NCBI GenBank assembly: GCA_002215645.1
Contig: NGFI01000005.1
Location: forward strand, 488,678 to 552,677
Length of the DNA: 64,000 nucleotides
Direction: 5' to 3'
DNA from: Gemmatimonadetes bacterium 2013_60CM_65_52
GTDB lineage: Bacteria; Gemmatimonadota; Gemmatimonadetes; Gemmatimonadales; Gemmatimonadaceae
The translations under genes were made by a program, and so were the position numbers. The notes beneath the pieces were generated by a model. It ran no database searches. It had not been told where the DNA came from and was given only the letters and a program-made list of their open reading frames with translations. Shown in pieces: positions 16,834-25,564 of the stretch (position 1 is its first letter; the number at the start of each line of letters is the position of its first letter).

Positions 16834-18783
16834 GTGGATAGCGCCCAGTACGCCGAGCTCTTTCTCACCGAGAGCCGAGAACACGTCTCCGCGATCAACC
16901 ACGCGCTCCTCGACCTCGAGCGCGGGGACGGCGCGCGCGGCACCGACGCCATCGGAGCCATTTTCCGCTCCGTGCACACCATCAAGGGGATGAGCGCGAC
17001 GATGGGGTACGCGCCCGTCGCGGCGTTGGCCCACGAGCTGGAGACGCTGCTCGACATGATGCGGCGCGGCACCCGGACTGCGGACGCCACCGTGATGGAG
17101 CTCCTCTTCACGTCCGCCGATCTGCTCGAGCACGCCATCGAGGGCGCGGTGCAGGGGGTGCCGGTGTCGCCGGAGGTCGGCGTCATGACTGCGAGGTTGA
17201 AGGCGGAAGGAAAGGCCGGCGGCGACCAACGCTCGAGCGTCGCCATCCAGATGCCGGTCGACACGGGTGAGTGGAGCGCGCCTGCTCCCGACGGTGCCGG
17301 TTTGCTCGTGCGGGTGCGCCTCGTGGAGGGAACGCCACTCAAAGGTGTGCGCGCCTTCCTGGTGGTGCAGGCGGCACGAAAGCTCGGCGAGGTGGCGGCC
17401 GTCTCGCCGCCGCTGGATGAGCTTCAAGCCGACAAGTTCAATCACGATTTCGCGCTGCGACTGCACTCGGACCGGTCGCAGGGCGAGGTGACGACGGCGC
17501 TCCGCAACGCGGGCGACGTCGCCGAGGTGCGGATTGGAGAGGACGCTGACGTAGCGACTCCGGCTCACACGATGGAGTTCAGCGTCGCGGAACTGGCGCA
17601 GGGTGTGGCACCAGTGCCCGCAAAGGCGGCCACCGTCGTGCCACAGCAGCGCAGCGTTCGCATCGATCTGCGGCGGCTGGACACCCTGATGAATCTCATC
17701 GGCGAGCTGGTGATCACGCGCGGGCGACTCAATTCGCTCGCCGCCACGAGCGAAGATCCGGCGCTCGTCGAAACTGTGGCGCAGGCCTCGCGACTCGTGG
17801 CGGATCTCCAGGACGAGATCATGACGAGCCGCATGGTGCCGGTATGGCAGGTGTTCGACCGATTCCCGCGCCTCGTGCGCGACGCGGCGCGCTCGCTCGA
17901 CAAGCAGGTGGAGTTCACCGTGGAAGGCAAGGACGTGGAGCTCGACCGCAGCATGCTGGAGGAGGTGGGCGATCCCATCGTGCATCTCCTGCGCAACGCC
18001 GTGGATCACGGACTCGAGACGCCGCAGGAGCGTACGTCCAAGGGCAAGCCCGCCACGGGACGCCTGCTGCTGAGCGCCACGCGAGATCGCTCGGCGGTGG
18101 CCATCCGCGTCGAGGACGACGGCAGAGGCATCGACCGCGAGCGCGTGCTGCGACGCGCGCGCGAGAGTGGCCTGGTGGACGTGGGCAAGCTGGAGCTGAG
18201 TGACGAGGAGCTGGTGCGTCTCATCGCCCGTGCGGGCTTCTCGACGGCCGAACGCGTGACGGATCTGTCCGGCCGAGGCGTGGGCGTTGACGCGGTCTAC
18301 TCACGCGTGCGTGCGCTCGGCGGCTCGGTGGACATCCGCAGCGTGAAGGACGAGGGCACCACGGTGACGCTGCGTCTTCCATTGACGCTCGCCATCGTGC
18401 GCTCACTCCTCGCCCGCATCGGCGGCGAGACGTATGCGCTTGCGATGACGCACGTGCGGGAGACCGTGGAGTTCCGGCCGGCCCTGTTGCGCACGGTGCA
18501 GGGACGCGAGGTGCTGATGCTGCGCGACGAGGTGCTGCCGATCGTCCGCCTCCGGACGCTGGTCGAGTTCGACGGAGCACCGCCGCGCGGCCTCGAGCAG
18601 GCTATCATCGTGGAGCTGTCCGAGCGGCGGGCGGCGCTGGTGGTGGACGCGCTCATCGGCCAGCAGGAGATCGTCGTAAAACAGTTTGACGCCGTGCGCG
18701 ACGCACGCACCCTCTTCGGCGGCGCCACCATTCTCGGAGATGGTGCGCCGGCACTGATCATCGACGTGAGCAGTATTCTCTAA
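16834..18783 (+). CDS. cheA: Chemotaxis histidine kinase CheA
   Basis: 649-residue kinase with the full CheA layout. An HPt domain carries the phospho-accepting His48 (SVHTIKGMSATMGY). A P2-like ferredoxin-fold domain covers about residues 150-240. Then follow a dimerization segment (LRRLDTLMNLIGELVITRG), the ATPase domain with N-box HLLRNAVDHGLETP and G-box DDGRGI, and a C-terminal CheW-like regulatory domain ending at VSSIL. There is no fused receiver domain, unlike FrzE. GTG 16834 is 12 nt after cheY. The length is typical. The cheW-cheY-cheA-cheC order suggests one signalling unit. Confidence 0.95.
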   Translation: MDSAQYAELFLTESREHVSAINHALLDLERGDGARGTDAIGAIFRSVHTIKGMSATMGYAPVAALAHELETLLDMMRRGTRTADATVMELLFTSADLLEHAIEGAVQGVPVSPEVGVMTARLKAEGKAGGDQRSSVAIQMPVDTGEWSAPAPDGAGLLVRVRLVEGTPLKGVRAFLVVQAARKLGEVAAVSPPLDELQADKFNHDFALRLHSDRSQGEVTTALRNAGDVAEVRIGEDADVATPAHTMEFSVAELAQGVAPVPAKAATVVPQQRSVRIDLRRLDTLMNLIGELVITRGRLNSLAATSEDPALVETVAQASRLVADLQDEIMTSRMVPVWQVFDRFPRLVRDAARSLDKQVEFTVEGKDVELDRSMLEEVGDPIVHLLRNAVDHGLETPQERTSKGKPATGRLLLSATRDRSAVAIRVEDDGRGIDRERVLRRARESGLVDVGKLELSDEELVRLIARAGFSTAERVTDLSGRGVGVDAVYSRVRALGGSVDIRSVKDEGTTVTLRLPLTLAIVRSLLARIGGETYALAMTHVRETVEFRPALLRTVQGREVLMLRDEVLPIVRLRTLVEFDGAPPRGLEQAIIVELSERRAALVVDALIGQQEIVVKQFDAVRDARTLFGGATILGDGAPALIIDVSSIL

Positions 18784-18794
18784 CGACTCGAGCA

Positions 18795-19415
18795 ATGGAA
18801 GACATTCGGTCCCTGAAAGCGATTCAGCTCGATGCCTTGAGGGAGGTTGCGAACATCGGGGCGGGACACGCCGCAACGGCCCTGTCGCAGATGATCAACA
18901 GCACCATCATGATCTCGGTACCGACGATCAACGTCTCGCGCCTGGAGGAAGTCCCGCCGCAGATCTCGCGTCCGGAGGAACCGGTCGCCGCCGTCCTCAT
19001 GCACATGATGGGCGACCTCACCGGGCGCACGCTGCTCGTGTTTCCGAAGCCCACGGCGCTGCGGCTGGCCGAGATGATGCTGCGGCGGCCGCCTTCGTCG
19101 GCCACCGACCTGGGCGAGATGGAACAGTCGGCGATCAAGGAGGCTGGAAACATCCTGAGCAGCGCCTACATGAACGCCCTGAGCGACTTCATGGGGATGA
19201 TGCTGCTGCCGTCGCCGCCTTCCCTCGCGATAGACATGAGCACCGCGGTGCTGACGACGGCGTATCTGCAATTCGGCACGGACAAGGATTACGTGTTCTG
19301 CGTGGAGAGCGAGTTCTTCATGCAGGACGTCGGCGAAAAGCTGCGCGGCTTCTTCCTGCTGCTGCCCGATCCGGCATCACTCCAGGCCATTCTGCGCGCT
19401 GTCCGCGTCGCGTGA
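18795..19415 (+). CDS. cheC: CheC-family CheY-P phosphatase
   Basis: 206 residues of the CheC/CheX/FliY phosphatase family, which dephosphorylates CheY-P and is stimulated or bound by CheD. Both active-site motifs E-x-x-N are present: Glu17/Asn20 in LREVANIGAGHA and Glu116/Asn119 in IKEAGNILSSAYMNAL. Two intact sites mark the two-site CheC class. The protein ends with FLLLPDPASLQAIL, close to the CheC C-terminal form. There is no CheZ, so this is the likely signal-ending enzyme, with CheD encoded 10.5 kb downstream in the same run. The start follows cheA by 11 nt and the stop precedes the TPR gene by 4 nt. Confidence 0.92.
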   Translation: MEDIRSLKAIQLDALREVANIGAGHAATALSQMINSTIMISVPTINVSRLEEVPPQISRPEEPVAAVLMHMMGDLTGRTLLVFPKPTALRLAEMMLRRPPSSATDLGEMEQSAIKEAGNILSSAYMNALSDFMGMMLLPSPPSLAIDMSTAVLTTAYLQFGTDKDYVFCVESEFFMQDVGEKLRGFFLLLPDPASLQAILRAVRVA

Positions 19416-19419
19416 GTGG

Positions 19420-22137
19420 ATGACTGAGCCGCCCGTTGCATCCCTCACGTCCGAGCGCGACCGCGATGTCCTGCGGTCGTTCGCCCGCCGCATCGATCCC
19501 AGCGACGCGGGCGCGCACAACAACCTCGGCGTGCTGTACTACAACAAGGGGCTGCACGAGGAGGCGGTCGGCGCGCTCATGCGCGCGCTGGAGCTCGACC
19601 CGAAGATGCAGATTGCGCAGCGCAATCTCGAGGTCGCGTACTTCAGCACGGGCTACTATGACCGTCGCGTCGGCGAGCTGACCGAGCGGCTGCGGGCGCG
19701 TCCCGACGAGCGCGAGGCACTCTGGGAGCTGGGGCGCACGCACGCGCTGCTCGGCAAGACCGCGGAGGCGATCACCGTATTTTCGAACCTCCTCCGGTAT
19801 CATCCCAACGATATCGCCGCGCTCGTGCAGCTCGGCTTGGCGGAGCGCATCAGCGGGGACCTCGACCGTGCGCTTGGCTATCTCGAGCGGGCATTGGCGC
19901 TCGATCCGAATTCGTCGGTGGTGAACTTCTACATCGGCGAGGTGCTCTATAATCGCGGCGTGAACGAGGAGGCGCTCGCCGCACTCCGGCGGGCCATCGA
20001 GCTCAATCCGCACAATCCCGACGCGTACTATCTCATGGGGTTCGTGCTGGGGGACATCGGCCGTCAGGACGAGGCGCGCGAGGTCACGCGCCGCGCCATC
20101 CAGCTCAATCCGACGCTCTCTCGCGCACGGGCGAACCTCGTCATCGATGACCGCCGGCAGAATCGCCGGGACGACGCCACGCCGGCGCGGCCGTCGGCAC
20201 ACGTGCCGGCCATGGAGAGCACCGAGGGGCAGCTCGCCCAATACAATCTCGGTCTCGCCTTCCGTCAGAAGGGCTATTACGCGGAAGCCCTGCGCGAGTA
20301 CACGAGAGCGCTGGAGCGCGGTGAGGACCGGCCGCTCGTGCTCCAGGCGATGGCGGAGGTCTACCTGCTGCGCCGCGAGACGCGCGCCGCCGTGGAGCTG
20401 TACGACGAGCTGCTCTCCACCGCGCCGGTGAGTCCGAAGCTCTGGAACGAACGCGGCGTCGCACTGCATCAGGACGGTAAGTACGAAGAGGCGCTCGACA
20501 GCTACCGGCGTGCCGTTCGGGCGGATGCGAACTATGCGTTGGCGCACAACAATCTCGGCGTCGCCCTGAGTCATTTCGGCGAGACCGCCAAGGCGCTCGA
20601 ATCGTTCTGGGAGGCGTTGCGCGTTCAGTCAGCCTTTGGCAAGGCGCGCCTCAATCTCGCGCTGCTGCTGACCCGGCAGGGCAAGTTCCAGCTCGCGCTC
20701 GAGGCATATCGGACCGTGCTCCAGCGCGAGCCGGAGGATGCGGCCGCGTGGAATGGCGTCGGGCTGGTGCTCGTCGAGCTCAAACGCCACGGCGACGCGC
20801 GCAACGCGTTCGTGCGCGCCGTGGAAGCCAAGCCGCAATCCGCGGAAGCGCATTACAACCTGAGCTTCACGCTGTCGAACCTCGGCGACTTCGAGGGGGC
20901 GCTGCGCGAGACGAAGCGCGCGCTGGAGCTGGATCCGTATTACGTGCCCCAGAAGTTCGAGCTGGCTATCGACCTCGAGTACGAAGATCCGGATCTGTCC
21001 ATCAAGCCGGAGCTGGGCGCCGTGCAGCGTCTGGACGAAGCCGTGGAGGATTTCAGCTTCGACTCGAACGTGCTCGATACCATCTTCGAGCAGCTCACGC
21101 CAGCGCCGGCACCGGACGCAAGCGCTGGAGAGGCGGCAGCGGAGACGCCGTATGCCATGGCGGCGGACTATCTCTCAATGGGGCTGATGGACCGCGCCGC
21201 CGCCGAGGTGAGTCGCGCCATCGCGCGCGGTGCAGCGAAGGCCGAGGGATATGCGCTGCTCGGCGAGATCTATGCGCGGCAGGGTTTACATGGTGAGGCA
21301 CTCGAGCGGTATCGGTCAGCGCGCATCGAGGAGCCGTCGTCGCTGCGTGCGCAGCTCGGAGAGGCGTGGGCGTTGCTCGCCCTGAGCCGGGCTCGCGAGG
21401 CGCGTCCACTCGCCGAGACGCTGTTGGAGCAGCACGCGGGCGATGTGGACGTGGTGATGCTCGTGTCCGCCGCGCGCGCGGACTCGGGTGATCCTGCCTC
21501 CGCGCTCGCCGCACTGGATGAAGCGCGCAAGCTGGCGCCGCATCGCCCCGACGTGCACAAGCGCATGGGCGACATCGCCAGCGCGCTCGGCGACAACGAG
21601 GGGGCCATTGCCGCGTATCGCCGCGCGCTGGACCTCGACGGAGAATTCGCCGTCGTCCGCTATCAGCTCGCACGCCTGCTGCGCGCGAAAGCGCTCTTCC
21701 GCGAAGCGGAACAGGAGCTGGAGGCAGCGCTCGACGCCGTGCCGACCTATGCCGAGGCGACGCTGGAGCTGGCGTCGCTGCGAATTGCGGGCGGCCGAGC
21801 CGACGATGCGCTGAGTCAGCTCATCGCCCTGCTCGAGCGCGATCCGTATCACTTCGACGCGCTGCTCGGACTCGGCGAGACGCTCCTCGCTCTTGGACGC
21901 CGAAACGACGCGGGACATGCCTTTCGCCGCATTCTGCGCTTCGATCCGACGCACGTGGGCGCGCTGTACTATGACGGCGTGCTCCTCAACGAGCAGAAGC
22001 GCTTCCGCGATGCCATCATACGGTGGCGGCGCGTCATCGATCTCGAGCCCGCGGGCGAGTTCGCGCGGCGCGCGCGACGCGATGCGCGCACGGCGGCCGA
22101 CCTGCAGGCCATCTTCGCGTCGATGCGGAGCGCCTGA
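19420..22137 (+). CDS. Giant TPR-repeat protein (905 aa)
   Basis: A soluble protein built of tetratricopeptide repeats in two blocks, with the repeat marks N-N-L-G-V, A-Y-Y-L-M-G and D-P-x-x visible throughout. The first block covers about residues 25-510. An acidic linker (about 511-575, with LEYEDPDLS and EAVEDFSFDS) is followed by a second block to the end. No signal peptide or membrane helix is seen, so it should be cytoplasmic. TPR proteins are scaffolds; the flanking cheC, PATAN and MglA genes suggest it helps assemble this signalling complex. ATG 19420 follows cheC by 4 nt. The function is unknown and the partner is inferred only from context. Confidence 0.85.
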   Translation: MTEPPVASLTSERDRDVLRSFARRIDPSDAGAHNNLGVLYYNKGLHEEAVGALMRALELDPKMQIAQRNLEVAYFSTGYYDRRVGELTERLRARPDEREALWELGRTHALLGKTAEAITVFSNLLRYHPNDIAALVQLGLAERISGDLDRALGYLERALALDPNSSVVNFYIGEVLYNRGVNEEALAALRRAIELNPHNPDAYYLMGFVLGDIGRQDEAREVTRRAIQLNPTLSRARANLVIDDRRQNRRDDATPARPSAHVPAMESTEGQLAQYNLGLAFRQKGYYAEALREYTRALERGEDRPLVLQAMAEVYLLRRETRAAVELYDELLSTAPVSPKLWNERGVALHQDGKYEEALDSYRRAVRADANYALAHNNLGVALSHFGETAKALESFWEALRVQSAFGKARLNLALLLTRQGKFQLALEAYRTVLQREPEDAAAWNGVGLVLVELKRHGDARNAFVRAVEAKPQSAEAHYNLSFTLSNLGDFEGALRETKRALELDPYYVPQKFELAIDLEYEDPDLSIKPELGAVQRLDEAVEDFSFDSNVLDTIFEQLTPAPAPDASAGEAAAETPYAMAADYLSMGLMDRAAAEVSRAIARGAAKAEGYALLGEIYARQGLHGEALERYRSARIEEPSSLRAQLGEAWALLALSRAREARPLAETLLEQHAGDVDVVMLVSAARADSGDPASALAALDEARKLAPHRPDVHKRMGDIASALGDNEGAIAAYRRALDLDGEFAVVRYQLARLLRAKALFREAEQELEAALDAVPTYAEATLELASLRIAGGRADDALSQLIALLERDPYHFDALLGLGETLLALGRRNDAGHAFRRILRFDPTHVGALYYDGVLLNEQKRFRDAIIRWRRVIDLEPAGEFARRARRDARTAADLQAIFASMRSA

Positions 22138-22140
22138 CCC

Positions 22141-23283
22141 ATGGCCATCGAGGGACCGCTCCGCGAGCTCGGCATTCACGACGTCTTCCAGCTTCTCGAC
22201 CTGAGCCGGAAGACCGGCGCGCTGCGCGTGACGTCGGAGCTGCGCGACGACGAGGGGTTCGTGCTGTTCGACGGCGGGCGCGTCATTCACGCGAGCATCC
22301 GCAGCAATCCCACATCCATCGAGCGCATTCTCCGGCAGTCGGGAAAGCTCGGGGACAACGAGCTCGAGCTCGCGGCCAACGTCATCGACGATCCCACCAT
22401 GGGCCTCGGAGACCGCCTGGTGATGGCGCGCGTCATCACGCAGAAAGAGCTCGAGCGGCAACTCCGGCAGGCCATCGAGAACGTGGTCTTCGAGCTGATG
22501 TCGTGGCGCGAAGGATTCTTCTCGTTCGAGGAGCGGCAGGTGAGCGACGTGCCGCTCGACGCACGCATTCGCATCTCGACGGAGTCGCTCCTGATGGAAG
22601 GCGCGCGTCGTATCGACGAATGGTCGCGTATCGCCGACCGGGTGCCGAGTCTCGGGATCGTCCCGTCGTTCGCGCCGCTCGAGGACGACCGCGCCTCGGT
22701 GCTCGACCTGCTGCCCAACGAGTGGGAAGTGCTCATGATGATCGACGGCGAGCGCGACCTCCGTGAGATCGCGGCGGCGCTGGGCGCGGGAGAGTTCGAC
22801 GTCGCGAAAATCGTCTACGGATTGCTCTCCACCGGCATCGCCGAAGTGCATACGTCGGATCGTCCGTCGCAGCGGACACTGGAGCGGATCGACGACGAGC
22901 GTCCGGCCATCGCGCAGGCGCGTGAGGCGCTTGACGCGGGCCGATTCGAGGAGGCCATCGTCGCGGCGCGGACGGCGTCGGAGCTCGAGGGAGAATCGAC
23001 ACAGGGCCGCCTGCTGGTCGCCAAGGCGCTAGGGCGGCTCGGCCGGCGCCACGAAGCGGTGGACGAGCTGCGTCGCGCCGTGCAGGCCGACCCGCTCACG
23101 CCGGACGTGCATCTCAATCTCGGCTTCGCCGCCGTGAACGTCGGTGATTTCGCCAACGCGCGCGCCAGCTGGGAGCACTTTCTCCGTCTCTCGCCCGGGT
23201 CGGCGGATGCTGCCCGCATTCAGGCGGCGCTCGAGATCCTCAATCGTCTCCTTCACGTGCTCGAGGCCCATGGCGACGTCTGA
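22141..23283 (+). CDS. PATAN/DUF4388-TPR protein 1
   Basis: 380 residues. The N-terminal ~120 form a PATAN-type DUF4388 domain: LRELGIHDVFQLLDLSRKTG, then GFVLFDGGRVIHA, and FELMSWREGFFSF. PATAN domains occur in PatA-like regulators of type IV pilus motility and phototaxis. A middle helical region (to ~250) contains NEWEVLMMIDGERDLREIA, an element typical of the DUF4388 family. The C-terminal ~120 residues are TPR repeats (HEAVDELRRAVQADPLTPDV). There is no receiver domain. ATG 22141 follows the previous gene by 3 nt, and the stop lies inside the next gene. A paralogue with the same plan is at 27.5 kb; the two frame the roadblock/GTPase/AAA+ genes. Confidence 0.85.
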   Translation: MAIEGPLRELGIHDVFQLLDLSRKTGALRVTSELRDDEGFVLFDGGRVIHASIRSNPTSIERILRQSGKLGDNELELAANVIDDPTMGLGDRLVMARVITQKELERQLRQAIENVVFELMSWREGFFSFEERQVSDVPLDARIRISTESLLMEGARRIDEWSRIADRVPSLGIVPSFAPLEDDRASVLDLLPNEWEVLMMIDGERDLREIAAALGAGEFDVAKIVYGLLSTGIAEVHTSDRPSQRTLERIDDERPAIAQAREALDAGRFEEAIVAARTASELEGESTQGRLLVAKALGRLGRRHEAVDELRRAVQADPLTPDVHLNLGFAAVNVGDFANARASWEHFLRLSPGSADAARIQAALEILNRLLHVLEAHGDV

Positions 23284-24091
23284 CGACATCCGGCGCATGA
23301 GCGACGAGCTCGCACGTGACCCGGGAAGCCGAGTCTTCGTGCCGCTGGGCGACGTCCTGCGCCGTCAAGGGCAGTATGACATCGCGCTCAAGATGGCGCT
23401 CAAGGGTCTCGAGCGGCATCCGCACCTGGTCGAGGGCCACGACCTGCTGGCACGACTGTACGTGGACCGCGGCGAGTTCGAGAAAGGCTTCGACGAATGG
23501 GACATGGTGCTCCGACTTTCGCCGGGACACCTCGGCGCCTTGAAGGGGCTCGGGTTCATCTGCTACCAGCACGAACGCTTTGCCGACGCGGAGCGCTATC
23601 TGTCGGCGGCCGCCCGCATCGATCCGGCGGACGCCGAGGTGGCGAGCGCATTGGAGCACGTCCAAGCCGGACATTTGCAGGCCGCCCGGGCGGGTGAAAC
23701 CCCGCTGCCGGCCTCGATCGCCGCGGACAGCCGCTTTCTCTTCGTGGACGTGCTCCGCGAGGATGGGCAGACGGCCCTTCTCCTCGATCAACAGGGTCTG
23801 GTGCTCGCCGGCGCGTACTTCAACGCCGACGGGGTGGACGTGGCGCAGAACGTCGGAGCGGAGCTGAGTGGCGTCACGGACGCGGCGCGCCGTGCGACAC
23901 GTCACCTCGCCCTTGGCGACTGGTCCTCCATCGTGTTCGAGACGGAGGTTGCCGTGGTCGCGATGGCTCCGGCGCCATCCGATGGCCTCCTCGTGCTCGC
24001 GACGACGCGGGAGACACCACTCGGTCTCGTGAGACGCCTGCTCGACCGCTGCTCGGAGCACGCGGCGCGCTGGTTGAGAGGGTTGATCTAA
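23270..24091 (+). CDS. TPR protein with C-terminal roadblock-like domain
   Basis: 273 residues. The N-terminal ~150 are TPR-like repeats (RRQGQYDIALKMALKGLERH, then FADAERYLSAAARIDPADAE). From about residue 160 a roadblock/LC7-like fold follows: LLLDQQGLVLAGAYF, a helix with VGAELSGVTDAARRATRHL, SSIVFETEVAVVAMAP, and GLLVLATTRETPLGLVRRLL. Roadblock proteins such as MglB act on MglA-type GTPases as activating or exchange factors. ATG 23270 is inside the end of the previous gene and the stop overlaps the next ATG by one base. It is the first of three consecutive roadblock-like genes before the GTPase. Confidence 0.78.
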   Translation: MATSDDIRRMSDELARDPGSRVFVPLGDVLRRQGQYDIALKMALKGLERHPHLVEGHDLLARLYVDRGEFEKGFDEWDMVLRLSPGHLGALKGLGFICYQHERFADAERYLSAAARIDPADAEVASALEHVQAGHLQAARAGETPLPASIAADSRFLFVDVLREDGQTALLLDQQGLVLAGAYFNADGVDVAQNVGAELSGVTDAARRATRHLALGDWSSIVFETEVAVVAMAPAPSDGLLVLATTRETPLGLVRRLLDRCSEHAARWLRGLI

Positions 24092-24456
24092 TGGCGGGAG
24101 TCTTTACGCCCATGCTGCAGGCCATCGGTCGCCATCGCGGGGTCACTGCGGCGTTGGTGGTGGACGAGCGCGACGGCATCGTGGTCGAATCGCACTTGCA
24201 CGTCGGTGTCGAGGAGGATCGTGTGGCCGCGCTGGCCGCGTCGCTCTATCGGAAGGCACGCCTCTCCTCGCGCGCGGCCGGCATGGGCGCCGTGTCGTTC
24301 ATGCAGCTCGAGGCGCCCGGTGGCCGACTGTGTGCGATTGGTGCGGCCGAGCTGGTGCTCATCGTCGTGGCGCAGCCTTCGGTCAACGTCGGCCTGGTGC
24401 GGGTGGAGATGTTGCGGTCGATTGCCCGACTGGTCGAGGCGGGTGGCGGCGCATGA
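24091..24456 (+). CDS. Roadblock/LC7-domain protein (MglB-like)
   Basis: 121 residues matching a stand-alone roadblock domain. The first strand pair ALVVDERDGIVVES is followed by a helix with RVAALAASLYRKARLSSRAA, then SFMQLEAPGGRLCAIG, ELVLIVVAQPSVNVGLVRVEM and a final helix. This is the layout of MglB/roadblock regulators. Start ATG 24091 shares a base with the previous stop (TAATG), and the stop overlaps the next start as ATGA. The MglA-type GTPase is two genes on. Whether it acts as GAP, exchange factor or scaffold cannot be read from sequence. Confidence 0.8.
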   Translation: MAGVFTPMLQAIGRHRGVTAALVVDERDGIVVESHLHVGVEEDRVAALAASLYRKARLSSRAAGMGAVSFMQLEAPGGRLCAIGAAELVLIVVAQPSVNVGLVRVEMLRSIARLVEAGGGA

Positions 24457-24926
24457 TGACGATGGTCGTCGAGTCGTGGATCGAGGAGCCGCTGCGCCGC
24501 TTCGTGGACGATGCCCAGGTGGAGCTCGCGCTGCTCCTGCATCCAAACGGGCAGGTGCTGGCACAGCACGGTTTCACTCGCGCCGTGGACGTCATGACCG
24601 CGTGCGCGCTCGCGGCGGGGATTCACGCCACGAGCAACGAGCTGGGTCGGCTGGTGGAAGACAAGCCCTTCCGGGGACTGCACCACGCTGGCGTTGCCCG
24701 CCAGATCTTCATTTCGGAGGCACGCTCGCAGCGCGGAGCATACATTTTCCTAACGGTGTTCGGTTCGGAAAGCTCACTCGGTCTGGTCCGCCTGTATTTC
24801 AACGAGCTCGCAGCGGGCTTGGCCGCGGCGGCGCCTCCGGAGGGCGCCGCACCGGCGCCAGCGCTGGCGGAGCAGTTCGAGCAGGAGCTCAACCGAAATC
24901 TTGCCGTGCTGTTTGGCCGCGCCTGA
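24453..24926 (+). CDS. Roadblock-like protein, third of the series
   Basis: 157 residues. The core resembles a roadblock domain: LLLHPNGQVLAQHGF, VMTACALAAGIHATSNELGR, FRGLHHAGVARQIFISEA, YIFLTVFGSESSLGLVRLYF. An Ala/Pro-rich hinge and a short C-terminal helix follow (LAEQFEQELNRNLAVLF). The similarity to MglB is weaker than for the preceding gene. ATG 24453 overlaps the previous stop (ATGA); a second ATG lies one codon on. The GTPase gene begins 21 nt after the stop, the longest gap in the whole run. A dimeric partner of the GTPase is the most reasonable guess. Confidence 0.72.
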   Translation: MMTMVVESWIEEPLRRFVDDAQVELALLLHPNGQVLAQHGFTRAVDVMTACALAAGIHATSNELGRLVEDKPFRGLHHAGVARQIFISEARSQRGAYIFLTVFGSESSLGLVRLYFNELAAGLAAAAPPEGAAPAPALAEQFEQELNRNLAVLFGRA

Positions 24927-24947
24927 ATCCCCCACGACTGCTACTTC

Positions 24948-25562
24948 GTGTCGCTCGTCAACTACGCCACACGCGAGATTACGTGCAAGATCGTCTACTA
25001 TGGCCCGGGTCGCTCGGGCAAGACGACGAATCTGCATTACATCTACGGTCAGGTCCCTGAAGACAGAAAGGGGAAGATGGTCTCGCTGGCCACGCAGACG
25101 GACCGCACGCTGTTCTTTGACTTCCTGCCGCTCGACCTTGGCTCCATCTCGGGGTTCACCACCAAGTTCCAGCTCTACACCGTGCCGGGGCAGGTCTACT
25201 ATCAGACCACGCGGCGGCTCGTGCTCCAGGGCGCGGACGGCGTGGTGTTCGTGGCGGACAGCCAGACCCGACAGCTCGCCGAGAACATCGAGAGCTTTCA
25301 GGATCTGCATGCAAATCTGGCGGAGCAGGGTGTCGACCCGAGGACGATGCCGCTGGTGGTGCAATACAACAAGCAGGACCTGCCAAAGGAACTGATTCTC
25401 CCCGTCAGCGAGCTCTCGGACGCCATCAACTTTCGGGACGTTCCGGAATTCGCGGCCGACGCGCTGCACGGGCCCGGCGTCTTCGAGACGCTGCGAGGCA
25501 TCTCCGAGCTCGTCCTGCGACGGTTGAGCGCCGGAGCTGGCGCGACACCGGCCAGCAGATAA
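24948..25562 (+). CDS. mglA: MglA-type Ras-like GTPase
   Basis: Small GTPase of the MglA family, the polarity switch of gliding and type IV pilus motility in Myxococcus and Thermus. P-loop GPGRSGKT is at residues 19-26; the glycine-rich second half fits MglA. Next come TQTDRTLFFDFLPLDLG, the switch II region YTVPGQVYYQTTRRLVL, which has the MglA VPGQ form rather than the Ras form, and NKQD at 141-144 for guanine. 204 aa is the usual size. GTG 24948 is the only start before the first strand. It follows three roadblock-like genes and precedes the tandem DnaA-like gene by 2 nt. The GTPase-polarity role is known for the family; the target here is not. Confidence 0.92.
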   Translation: MSLVNYATREITCKIVYYGPGRSGKTTNLHYIYGQVPEDRKGKMVSLATQTDRTLFFDFLPLDLGSISGFTTKFQLYTVPGQVYYQTTRRLVLQGADGVVFVADSQTRQLAENIESFQDLHANLAEQGVDPRTMPLVVQYNKQDLPKELILPVSELSDAINFRDVPEFAADALHGPGVFETLRGISELVLRRLSAGAGATPASR

Positions 25563-25564
25563 CG

